Assembly: GCA_036654655.1 (NCBI GenBank) | Contig: JAVVRP010000015.1 | Location: 1-14,772 of the forward strand | Direction of reading: 5' to 3' | Source of the DNA: JAVVRP01 sp036654655 | Lineage (GTDB): Bacteria > Bacillota > Clostridia > Christensenellales > UBA1242 | DNA length: 14,772 bases | Shown: piece by piece, positions 7,744 to 14,657 of the stretch | Numbering within the stretch: the first letter of the stretch is position 1 | Layout of the letters: every line of letters starts with the position of its first letter | Notes under the pieces: model-generated | The model's database searches: none | What the model was told of the DNA's origin: nothing | The model's input: the letters and a program-made list of their open reading frames with translations, nothing else | Program-made: the position numbers and the translations under genes

Positions 7744-8957
7744 ACGAATATATAAAAAAATTTAAAACTGCACCCATGATGTGGATTCTTGTAATTGTTT
7801 TGTTAGCTTACTTTCCAACAGCCTTGGCCAGTGCCCCCGAAACCGATAAGCGCGCCATTTCGGTTGAACTTGCAATTGATAAAGGTAAAATTGGCATTCA
7901 AGCATCCATAAGCATGCTAACTCCACACACTTCAAGTCAATTTGCTCAAAAAACAGAAATTGTTTCTGCGGACAAACCCACTTTGTCCGAAGCGCTTCGT
8001 CAAATTTCAATTAATGTTGGAAAACGTGTTGCGCTTTCACATGTTGACCTGATAATAATTTCACAAGAACTTGCCAAAGAAAATCTTGTTACAACTTTTG
8101 ACAATCTTCTTAGGGCTTATGATCTTTCAAATGATACAATAATTATTGTTACAAACAAAACAGCAAAAGAAATGCTGGAAGCAAGCCAAAAACTTCAATC
8201 GGCAACAGGCATTCCTTTATATCAAATTTTGTTACAAAACAAAGTTTACTCATTTTTTTCTGATTCATCTCTTGAAACTTTTTTAAAAGGCTTTTATTCT
8301 TATGATGGCGCCAGCGTTTTAAGATATGTTAAACTTACAAATGACCCTAATTTAGGGATATCTCCAAGCGGAAGCAGTGAAACTCCGCCAATTAATTCTT
8401 CCCCACAAGGTTCTTCCAGCAAAAGCATTGATAATATGTTTATATCGTGTACTTTTTCCGCTGGACTTTTTAAAAATGGAATTTTGGTTGACGAACTAAA
8501 TCAAGAACATATAAGAGGCTTAAATTTACTTGCCAAAAACATTTCACAAGGAAGTTTAAGCATAAAAGACCCCAACTACTCTTTAATTATTCCAAAAAAA
8601 GATGTTAAATTAAATGCAAAATTTCAAAATTTACAACCTGTTTTAGAAGTTACACTTCGTTTGGATTCTAGGCTTGAAGAAGATAATAACAAGCACACGC
8701 AAGATTATTCTACACTTGCGTCAAATACAAACTTTGTTAATCAAAAAGTTAATCAAAAAATTTCTAACAAAATTAAAGAATTGTTTTTTGATGCTTTTAA
8801 AATTTGCAAAAAACACAATGCCGATCTTCTTGCGTTTACGCAAATGTTTAAAACATTGCCAGAATATAATAATTTTGTAAATTCTTTGCAGTCTGATGAC
8901 TATCTGTTAAATCATTTAGTGTTCAAAATTTCAACTAATGTTGTTCAAATTGATTAA
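7740..8957 (+). CDS. gerC: Spore germinant receptor subunit C-like protein (Ger(x)C family) without lipobox
   Basis: A 405-residue protein in the C-subunit position. The region SVELAIDKGKIGIQASISML, then ALSHVDLIIISQELAKENL and TAKEML (about 38-150) fits the N-terminal domain of Ger(x)C proteins. A Ser/Pro-rich linker (about 204-222) follows. The C-terminal domain begins SAGLFKNGILVDEL (about 240) and includes a KNADLLAF-type region and the final VFKISTNVV strand. Known C subunits are lipoproteins attached through a cysteine at the end of the signal peptide. Here the signal sequence (about 12-31, ending TALAS-AP) has no cysteine; the only cysteines lie far inside. It would be cleaved by signal peptidase I or kept as a membrane anchor. 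No terminator is obvious after the stop. Confidence 0.82.
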   Translation: MNEYIKKFKTAPMMWILVIVLLAYFPTALASAPETDKRAISVELAIDKGKIGIQASISMLTPHTSSQFAQKTEIVSADKPTLSEALRQISINVGKRVALSHVDLIIISQELAKENLVTTFDNLLRAYDLSNDTIIIVTNKTAKEMLEASQKLQSATGIPLYQILLQNKVYSFFSDSSLETFLKGFYSYDGASVLRYVKLTNDPNLGISPSGSSETPPINSSPQGSSSKSIDNMFISCTFSAGLFKNGILVDELNQEHIRGLNLLAKNISQGSLSIKDPNYSLIIPKKDVKLNAKFQNLQPVLEVTLRLDSRLEEDNNKHTQDYSTLASNTNFVNQKVNQKISNKIKELFFDAFKICKKHNADLLAFTQMFKTLPEYNNFVNSLQSDDYLLNHLVFKISTNVVQID

Positions 8958-8983
8958 AGTTTTCTTTTATTAAACAAATTTCG

Positions 8984-9017
8984 TCACAATGTATTTCTTT
9001 TTTTTTAATTATTGTGA
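8984..9017. repeat. 7-bp inverted repeat overlapping a promoter
   Basis: TCACAAT (8984-8990) and ATTGTGA (9011-9017) are perfect inverted copies with a 20-bp spacer. The right arm runs into the extended -10 of the next gene, so the pair could be an operator. No T-run follows the right arm, which argues against a terminator for gerC. Confidence 0.4.
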
Positions 9018-9023
9018 TATAAT
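9015..9023 (+). promoter_or_regulatory. Extended -10 promoter of the beta-solenoid gene
   Basis: TGTG-A-TATAAT ends at 9023, a perfect -10 with TRTG extension. The position expected for a -35 (8995-9000, TTCTTT) is poor, which is common when the extended -10 is strong. A strong ribosome binding site AAGGAGG (9053-9059) and the ATG at 9065 follow. Confidence 0.6.
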
Positions 9024-9064
9024 AAAAACAATAAATATTTTTACAAATTATCAAGGAGGATAAA

Positions 9065-9913
9065 ATGACATTTTTAAATATTTTTAAAGAAAAAATCACC
9101 GAGCCAATTCATCATGAAAATGAAGACGGACTTACGCTTTCGGACGGAGCCCATATTTTGGTTAATTGCAACAATGTTGTTTTAACTGGAAGTGCAGTTG
9201 TTTTGGAAGCACACAATTGTATGTTCTTTCAAGTTGTTGGAAATTCAAAAATTCAAATTATGGACGGTGGAAGTATTTATGAAGTTGGTGGAAAAGCCAA
9301 AATTGGGCTTATTAAAAAGGGCAGTATTTGCACAGTTCACACAAAAGCACAAATAACAACAATAAACAACGCCCAAATTGATTACATTTCTGGAAAATCA
9401 AAAATTGGGACGTTTAATTCTGGCATAATCAAGTTTTTGGATGGAAATTCAAAACTTTCAACAATGAACAATGGAACAATATCTTTTGTGCGAGATAAAG
9501 CCAAAATTTCAACAATGATTTCTGGCGAAATAACCGGAATATCAAATAATGCAGAAGTAGACACTGTTATGAGTGGCAAAATTCAATATGTTTTAAATCA
9601 TGGCTACATAGGCACACTTAACAGCGGTGAAGTTAATGAAATTTGCGACAACGCAGAAATATCCACACAAAATGATGGAAACATTGGACTTATGATGGGT
9701 GGAAGCATTGTTGGCCAACAAATTAATGGAAAAATTAAAGTTAAAACTGGAAACGCAATTGTGCTTTATAGCCAACAGGCAAACACTGAAAAAACAGAAA
9801 AACCAAAATCTCAATCAACACAAAAAGTTGAAGATAAAGTTGAGCCCGTGAAACAGAAAAAAACATTGCAAAAAAAAGAGATTGAAGTTCAATCAATTAA
9901 AACCGAAGAATAA
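9065..9913 (+). CDS. Hypothetical beta-solenoid protein with 17-residue repeats
   Basis: A 282-residue protein I do not recognise. After a short N-terminal part, residues 69-204 consist of eight tandem 17-residue units without any indel. The pattern is G-x-I-x-x-V/I-x-x-x-A-K-I-x-T-M/I-x-S/N, for example GSICTVHTKAQITTINN and GTISFVRDKAKISTMIS. A ninth unit begins at 205 and a looser version precedes residue 69. Such spacing with alternating hydrophobic residues predicts a parallel beta-helix, one turn per unit; bactofilins use similar 17-18 residue turns, but their signature is not visible here. The last 45 residues are Lys/Glu/Gln-rich and probably disordered. There is no signal peptide, so it is likely cytosolic. 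It has its own promoter, AAGGAGG 5 nt before the ATG, and 30 bp separate it from the HD gene. A scaffold or polymer-forming role is a guess. Confidence 0.75.
   Translation: MTFLNIFKEKITEPIHHENEDGLTLSDGAHILVNCNNVVLTGSAVVLEAHNCMFFQVVGNSKIQIMDGGSIYEVGGKAKIGLIKKGSICTVHTKAQITTINNAQIDYISGKSKIGTFNSGIIKFLDGNSKLSTMNNGTISFVRDKAKISTMISGEITGISNNAEVDTVMSGKIQYVLNHGYIGTLNSGEVNEICDNAEISTQNDGNIGLMMGGSIVGQQINGKIKVKTGNAIVLYSQQANTEKTEKPKSQSTQKVEDKVEPVKQKKTLQKKEIEVQSIKTEE
9269..9676 (+). repeat. Eight in-phase 51-bp coding repeats (17-residue units)
   Basis: Units start at codons 69, 86, 103, 120, 137, 154, 171 and 188 of the beta-solenoid gene. The period is exactly 51 bp throughout. Similarity is mainly at the protein level; the DNA copies have diverged, so this is an old repeat under structural selection rather than a recent tandem duplication. 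Confidence 0.75.
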
Positions 9914-9943
9914 AAATAATTATAAAACATCAAAGGATAAAAA

Positions 9944-10522
9944 ATGGAAAATAACAACAAACAAAAGTTTTTGGAAATATGTCAACTTATAAAACGTGAA
10001 GGGATTGACAAACTCATTGCATATTTGGAAAAGTCTGATTTTTACACAGCCCCTGCAAGTTCAAAATTTCATTCAAATTTTGAAGGTGGACTATGCGAGC
10101 ACAGTTTAAAAGTTTATGCAAGGTTTAAACAGAACGTTGCAAATGAATTTCCAACAGGAGAAATTAGCGAAGAAACAATTGCTATTGTTGCACTTTTTCA
10201 TGATATTTGCAAAATAAACTATTACAAACCCGACACGCGAAACATAAAAATAGATGGTGTTTGGGTGCAACGGCCATATTACTCTGTTGAAGACACATTG
10301 CCCTATGGACATGGGGAAAAGTCTGCTTACATTTTGAGTGGATTTTTAAGGTTATCTCGTGATGAAGCCATGGCAATTAATTGGCACATGGGTGCTTTTG
10401 ATGACAGAATAAAAGGCGGAAATTTTCAACTTTCAAATGTTTTTAACAATTACAAACTTGCTTTTGTGTTTCACGTATCCGATATTGAAGCAACATATTT
10501 GGATGAAAAAATTATCAATTAA
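9944..10522 (+). CDS. HD-domain hydrolase
   Basis: A 192-residue protein with the metal-dependent phosphohydrolase HD signature. The candidate ligands are H53 (GGLCEHS), H86-D87 (LFHDICK), H123 (YGHGEKS), H148 (NWHMGAFD) and D180 (HVSDIEAT). The arrangement resembles the HD part of YhaM-type 3'-5' exoribonucleases, but the nucleic-acid-binding OB domain is absent. The substrate (a nucleotide, cyclic nucleotide or RNA end) cannot be told from sequence. Stand-alone HD proteins of this size are common in Clostridia and their phages. The start has AAAGGA 7 nt upstream, lies 30 bp after the beta-solenoid gene with no terminator between, and a terminator closes the pair at 10579-10618. Confidence 0.85.
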   Translation: MENNNKQKFLEICQLIKREGIDKLIAYLEKSDFYTAPASSKFHSNFEGGLCEHSLKVYARFKQNVANEFPTGEISEETIAIVALFHDICKINYYKPDTRNIKIDGVWVQRPYYSVEDTLPYGHGEKSAYILSGFLRLSRDEAMAINWHMGAFDDRIKGGNFQLSNVFNNYKLAFVFHVSDIEATYLDEKIIN

Positions 10523-10578
10523 AAAAACAATAAAGTAAATTAAAGGTTAATCATTTTGAAACTAGCAAAATAAATAAT

Positions 10579-10618
10579 AAAGGAACAAAACTTTTTAATA
10601 AGTAATGTTCCTTTTTTT
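10579..10618 (+). terminator. Intrinsic terminator after the HD gene
   Basis: AAAGGAACA (10579-10587) pairs perfectly with TGTTCCTTT (10606-10614), followed by a T-run ending at 10618. The loop of 18 nt is large. It lies 56 bp after the HD stop and between convergent genes. On the minus strand the tract after the stem (TATTATTT) is weaker, so bidirectional use is only possible. Between 10523 and 10578 I see nothing else. Confidence 0.8.
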
Positions 10619-10666
10619 GTATTAATTTCAAAAACACCAGACTAAACTTTATTATTTTTTTTTGCT

Positions 10667-11230
10667 TTACACAAGTTTGTTTGTAACAAAATCATACAAT
10701 GGCTTTGTGTCGCCATAGGTTGTTATGCGATAAACAATTTTGCTTGTTTGTTGGTTTTTAACAATCTCACTTAAAAAAAACAAATTAACTTTTTGCCTGC
10801 CCGCAGTTTCTGTTAATGAAAAAATCACTTGATCATATTCAACAGCAAGTGCTGTGTTTGTTTCTTGATAAACAATTTTGTTTCCATTTTTTAATGTTTG
10901 CTTGGAATTAAATTTTAAAATCATGGAAATAGGTAATGCCAAAATTTCCGTGTCACTAACAAGTGTTCCTGTGTTCCATTTAAGTTTTTCGCTTGTAAAA
11001 ATGCTTGCCAAAAAGTTTTCTTTAAATGAATTTTCCAGCAGAGTTTTTGCTTCTTTAAAATCCTCTGTTTCCGCACCAAAGTTTCTTTCGCTTTGAGAAT
11101 TTTTTATTGTAATATAATTTGGGTTTGCAAGCACTGGAAAATTTGATTTTGTTATGCAAGATAAAGTAATTACGGACACAACAAAAATTCCAACTAGTAC
11201 ATATGCAATAATAATTAATGCTTTTTTCAT
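10667..11230 (-). CDS. Hypothetical membrane-anchored protein
   Basis: 187 residues, not recognised. Residues 4-27 form one hydrophobic segment after MKK, so the protein is most likely anchored by its N-terminus with the remaining 160 residues outside the cytoplasm. The sequence TLSC at 22-25 is not a canonical lipobox (it lacks Leu/Val at -3), so a lipoprotein is less likely, though not excluded. The exported part is mixed alpha/beta in character with alternating hydrophobic strands (IVYQETNTALAVEYDQVIFSLTE) and no catalytic motif that I can see. The ATG is preceded by AGAGGT at good spacing. It starts 61 bp after the ftsH stop on the same strand with no terminator between, so it is probably co-transcribed with ftsH. 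Confidence 0.75.
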   Translation of the reverse strand: MKKALIIIAYVLVGIFVVSVITLSCITKSNFPVLANPNYITIKNSQSERNFGAETEDFKEAKTLLENSFKENFLASIFTSEKLKWNTGTLVSDTEILALPISMILKFNSKQTLKNGNKIVYQETNTALAVEYDQVIFSLTETAGRQKVNLFFLSEIVKNQQTSKIVYRITTYGDTKPLYDFVTNKLV

Positions 11231-11291
11231 TTTTACCTCTATTCATTATTTGTAATTTGTTTTAACCATTTACATAATAGCAAATTTTACA

Positions 11292-13628
11292 CTATTTTGC
11301 CAAATCATTTTTATCTTTGTTTTTGGGTCTGCCACGCTTTTTTAATGAAGAATTAGTTAATTCAGTTTTAGGTGCTTTTTCTGCTGTTAAATCTTTTTTT
11401 GTTTTTTTTGCTTTTAAAGGTGTTTTTTGCTCAGTTGGCTTGTCAACCGCATTTTGTTGCTGTGCAAAATCTTCTTTTGCTTTTTTTGCTTTTGGCAAAT
11501 TTGTTGTTGCAATATCAATCTTTTTGCTCTTTACTTTTTTCTCTTTTAAAACAACCGCTTTTTCTTCTTCGTTAATTTCGCTTTTTATTTTGTTAAATTG
11601 AATCTCTATTGCATTATAATCTTCTTTGGATATAATGCCATTTTTTAAGTATTGCTCAGCCGTTTTCATTTTAAGTTCCATTGCTTTAAGCGTTTTTTCT
11701 TTTATCATGTTTGATTTATCTTTTTCTTCACTTTGTTTTTGAATGGCAATTTGCTTTTCAAGTTTTTTTGCAATGTCTAACGATTTTTTTCCACTCATAA
11801 TCATGTCAACTTCTTCCTTGTAAATTGTTTCTACTTTTAACAAAAGTTCAGTCATTTGGTTAAGTTTTTCTTTGTTCGCTGTTAAAATCTTTTTTGCACG
11901 GGCATAGTTATAACTTAAAATATCCCTTATTTCATCATCTATTTGCCCTGCTGTTTTTTCGCTGTATTCAGTTTTGTTTTGATAATCTCTGCCAATAAAT
12001 ATCTGATTTTCATTAGAGTAATTTGCAAAGCCAAGTTTTTTGCTCATGCCCCATTCTTTAACCATTTTTGTTGCAAGTTCTGTTGCACGTTGAATATCAT
12101 TTTGCGCGCCTGTTGAAATATCTTTTACAATAAGTTCTTCCGCCACCCGTCCGCCCATCATCATTGCAATTTGATCATTTAATTTGTTTTGTGTCATGTG
12201 ATGATCGTCGTTGTCCGGACGGTTCATTGTGTAACCTGCCGCAGAACCTCTTGGAATAATTGAAACTTCTTGAACTTCTTCACAAAATTTAAGATTTTTT
12301 GAAAGAACTGCATGCCCGCTTTCGTGAATTGCAGTTAATTTTTTATCTCTTTCTGTAATTAACAATGACTTTTTTTGAGGACCCATAAGAACTTTGTTAA
12401 TGCCTTCTTGAAGGTCAATCATTTTAATTTTTACTCTGCCTTCTCTTGCTGCCAATATTGCACTTTCGTTAAGCATGTTTTCTATATCGGCACCTGTAAA
12501 CCCACTTGTTATTCTTGCCAGCGTTTTAAAATCCACGTCACTTTCTAGTGGCTTATTTTTTGCGTGAATTTTGATAATGCCTTCACGGCCCCTAACATCT
12601 GGCATATGAACATAAATTTGTCTGTCAAATCTGCCCGGCCTTAAAAGTGCGGGGTCCAAAACATCACTGCGGTTTGTTGCTGCAAGAACAATAATTCCAT
12701 CATTTGCTTCAAACCCATCCATTTCCACAAGCAATTGATTAAGTGTTTGCTCGCGCTCATCATTTCCGCCACCAAGCCCTGCACCACGTTGGCGCCCAAC
12801 CGCATCTATTTCATCAATAAAAACAATACATGGCATCATCTTTTTTGCTTGTTCAAACAAATCTCTAACTCGGCTTGCTCCAACCCCAACAAACATTTCA
12901 ACAAAATCTGAACCGCTTATTGACAAAAATGGAACGTCACTTTCACCTGCTACTGCACGTGCTAACAATGTTTTTCCTGTTCCGGGGCTTCCAACCAAAA
13001 GCACACCTTTTGGAATTCTTGCTCCCATGTCTTTAAATTTTTGTGGGCTTTTTAAAAATTCCACAATCTCTTTTAATTCTGTTTTTTCTTCGTCTGCGCC
13101 TGCAATATCTTCAAACTTAACTTTTATGTTGGTAACTGTTCTTGCCTTGCTTTTGCCAAACCCAATTGCATTTTTATTTGAAGAACTAAACATTTTAAAA
13201 ATAAAAACCAAAACAATAACGGCAAGGCCAATGTACATAACAGGCCATAAATATTCCATAAATGACGTTTCTATTGGTGGATATTCATCTTGAATAAGAG
13301 TTGCGCCCGCTGGCAAACTTGCATTATACTTTGAAACCAATGACATGAATTCTTCAACTTTTTGTGAAGTTGTTTCTATGTAATAATCACATTTTTTTGG
13401 AAAAGCACTTATTTCCACTTGTGAGTTTTTAAGTAACATTTTAATTGTTGTGTCATATCCATAAACTGCAACAATTTCTCCATTATTTAATTTTTGCTGT
13501 GCCTGACTGTATGTTAATTGTTTTCCACTTTTTTGTGGCGTTCCAAAAATAAAAAATACAAAAACAATGGCAACCATTGCCATTATAATGTACGACCACT
13601 TAAAAGTTGGTTTTTTTTGTGTGTTCAA
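11292..13628 (-). CDS. ftsH: ATP-dependent zinc metalloprotease FtsH with extended C-terminal tail
   Basis: A 778-residue membrane-bound AAA+ protease that unfolds and degrades membrane and regulatory proteins. TM1 is at 13-29, an exported loop at 30-124 and TM2 at 125-145. The AAA core has Walker A GSPGTGKT (213-220), Walker B IVFIDEID (268-275) and the second region of homology ATNRSDVLDPALLRPGRFDR (317-336). The zinc site is HESGH (435-439), with D511 in the NDIQRAT segment as third ligand. All catalytic residues are intact. The usual family length is about 610-690; the extra part (about 640-778) is Lys-rich, with a SHOCT-like helical segment (652-685) and a terminal KKRGRPKNK (763-771) resembling an AT-hook. 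The start is TTG at 13628, five bases after GGAGG; no ATG fits upstream. It has its own promoter. Confidence 0.97.
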   Translation of the reverse strand: MNTQKKPTFKWSYIIMAMVAIVFVFFIFGTPQKSGKQLTYSQAQQKLNNGEIVAVYGYDTTIKMLLKNSQVEISAFPKKCDYYIETTSQKVEEFMSLVSKYNASLPAGATLIQDEYPPIETSFMEYLWPVMYIGLAVIVLVFIFKMFSSSNKNAIGFGKSKARTVTNIKVKFEDIAGADEEKTELKEIVEFLKSPQKFKDMGARIPKGVLLVGSPGTGKTLLARAVAGESDVPFLSISGSDFVEMFVGVGASRVRDLFEQAKKMMPCIVFIDEIDAVGRQRGAGLGGGNDEREQTLNQLLVEMDGFEANDGIIVLAATNRSDVLDPALLRPGRFDRQIYVHMPDVRGREGIIKIHAKNKPLESDVDFKTLARITSGFTGADIENMLNESAILAAREGRVKIKMIDLQEGINKVLMGPQKKSLLITERDKKLTAIHESGHAVLSKNLKFCEEVQEVSIIPRGSAAGYTMNRPDNDDHHMTQNKLNDQIAMMMGGRVAEELIVKDISTGAQNDIQRATELATKMVKEWGMSKKLGFANYSNENQIFIGRDYQNKTEYSEKTAGQIDDEIRDILSYNYARAKKILTANKEKLNQMTELLLKVETIYKEEVDMIMSGKKSLDIAKKLEKQIAIQKQSEEKDKSNMIKEKTLKAMELKMKTAEQYLKNGIISKEDYNAIEIQFNKIKSEINEEEKAVVLKEKKVKSKKIDIATTNLPKAKKAKEDFAQQQNAVDKPTEQKTPLKAKKTKKDLTAEKAPKTELTNSSLKKRGRPKNKDKNDLAK

Positions 13629-13657
13629 AATTACCTCCCATGATTTGCGTGCTTAAC

Positions 13658-13686
13658 ATTGTATAATATTAATTTGTATTTTGCAA
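13658..13686 (-). promoter_or_regulatory. ftsH promoter
   Basis: On the minus strand TTGCAA (13686-13681; 4 of 6) and TACAAT (13663-13658; 5 of 6) are separated by 17 bp. A leader of about 20 nt leads to GGGAGG (near 13634-13639) and the TTG start at 13628. No terminator separates cvpA from ftsH, so readthrough from cvpA is also likely. Confidence 0.55.
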
Positions 13687-13718
13687 GTATCTTATTCACT
13701 TTTATAAAAAAACTTAAC

Positions 13719-14426
13719 TTAAACACCCAGCCCATTTAAAAACAAAAGCACTTTTTCTGCTCCAAAATATAAATATTTTGAAACATAAGATTTTGGCAAA
13801 CTTTGTCCAACAAATTCGCCAATAACTGGAATTTGGCAAAGAACCAAAATTCCAATAAAAATTAGCATAATGCAAACTCCACCATTAATAATTCCAGAAA
13901 TTCCGCCAAAAAATATGTTTAATTTTTTATGATTTCCACTTTGTTTATATTTTCCTGCAATTGCTGAAATTAAAGTTGCAATTAACAAAATAACCACAAA
14001 AATTGAAACAAATGATATTGCGTTTGTAAGTTTTGTTGCAATTTGAGGTGAAACAATGCTTGCAACGGACTGCGGGACATCCAAATTAGCGTTTTTTAAA
14101 TAATTGTTAAATAATTGCTTTTGGCTATCATTCATTTTGCTTAGTTCAACGCACTGAGTTAATGCGCTTACACTGGTTTGTTTTATTTCAAAATTAACAT
14201 CTATGTCAACAATTTTTTTGCTTATTGTTGTGGAAATATTTGTGTTCCATTTTGTGTTTGTGTCTATTAACTTTGCCATGTCATCACAAACAAAAAAACT
14301 GATGGCAAAACTGATTATAACTGCAACAGACAAAACTGTGGTTTTAACAAAGCCTCGTTTAAATCCAACCAGCAAAGAAATTAAAACAATAACGCCTATA
14401 ATAATATCCCAAACATATCCTGGCAT
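13719..14426 (-). CDS. cvpA: CvpA family membrane protein
   Basis: A 235-residue inner-membrane protein of the CvpA (colicin V production) family. The opening WDIIIGVIVLISLLVGFKRGFVKTTVLSV matches the family's hallmark first helix plus the GxxRG motif. Hydrophobic segments lie at about 5-25, 28-48, 133-158 and 172-200. Between helices 2 and 3 is a hydrophilic loop of about 80 residues, as in other Firmicutes members. The biochemical role in Gram-positives is unknown; the family is linked to envelope homeostasis. ATG with AGAGGA upstream. It lies directly upstream of ftsH on the same strand (90-bp gap). Confidence 0.85.
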   Translation of the reverse strand: MPGYVWDIIIGVIVLISLLVGFKRGFVKTTVLSVAVIISFAISFFVCDDMAKLIDTNTKWNTNISTTISKKIVDIDVNFEIKQTSVSALTQCVELSKMNDSQKQLFNNYLKNANLDVPQSVASIVSPQIATKLTNAISFVSIFVVILLIATLISAIAGKYKQSGNHKKLNIFFGGISGIINGGVCIMLIFIGILVLCQIPVIGEFVGQSLPKSYVSKYLYFGAEKVLLFLNGLGV

Positions 14427-14444
14427 AATTTTCCTCTTGGGTTA

Positions 14445-14473
14445 ATTATACCACATATTATCAGTTTTGAAAA
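14445..14473 (-). promoter_or_regulatory. cvpA promoter with extended -10
   Basis: On the minus strand TGTG-G-TATAAT (-10 hexamer 14450-14445) carries the TRTG extension, with TTTTCA (14473-14468; 4 of 6 to TTGACA) 17 bp upstream. The ribosome binding site AAGAGGA (near 14432-14438) and the ATG at 14426 follow. Confidence 0.65.
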
Positions 14474-14542
14474 GTAGAAAAACAATTTATTTTTTTATGG
14501 TTTAATTATATTTAATAATATATAGCATCCAAATTTAAATGA

Positions 14543-14590
14543 TAATAGTTTAAATTTTGTTATGCCAGTTTTAGGCATAATAAACTATTA
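14543..14590. other. Nested inverted repeat (two-part stem)
   Basis: TAATAGTTTA (14543-14552) pairs perfectly with TAAACTATTA (14581-14590). Inside, TTATGCC (14560-14566) pairs perfectly with GGCATAA (14574-14580) around the loop AGTTTTA. The two stems are contiguous on the 3' side and separated by a 7-nt bulge AATTTTG on the 5' side, making a 17-bp bulged hairpin. It abuts the terminator at 14590 and lies in a 230-bp gene-free gap. Confidence 0.6.
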
Positions 14591-14618
14591 CAAGTTTTCC
14601 CGCCAAACTTGTTTTTTT
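14590..14618 (+). terminator. Plus-strand intrinsic terminator with no assigned gene
   Basis: ACAAGTTT (14590-14597), loop TCCCGCC, AAACTTGT (14605-14612), then a run of seven T (14612-14618). The shape is that of a rho-independent terminator read on the plus strand, yet both flanking genes are on the minus strand. On the minus strand no T-run follows. It would therefore end an unannotated plus-strand transcript. Confidence 0.65.
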
Positions 14619-14622
14619 GTGC

Positions 14623-14647
14623 AAAAAAATTAATAAAAATTTATTAA
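14623..14647 (-). terminator. Weak candidate terminator for the LRR protein gene
   Basis: On the minus strand TTAATAA, loop ATTT, TTATTAA is followed by seven T. The stem is entirely A/T and so thermodynamically weak, but its place 10 bp after the stop codon at 14658 fits. Confidence 0.35.
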
Positions 14648-14657
14648 AAACAAAAAT

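Noticed and set aside
9269..9676. Recent tandem duplication, CRISPR-like array or minisatellite
   Set aside because: The 51-bp period is conserved in protein pattern but the DNA units have diverged and are in frame inside a gene; there are no spacer/repeat blocks.
10667..11230. Lipoprotein call from the cysteine after the hydrophobic segment (TLSC)
   Set aside because: The -3 residue is Thr rather than Leu/Val/Ile and the hydrophobic stretch is as long as a membrane anchor; kept only as a possibility.
13687..13720. Terminator between cvpA and ftsH
   Set aside because: A T-run is present on the minus strand after the cvpA stop, but no stem precedes it.
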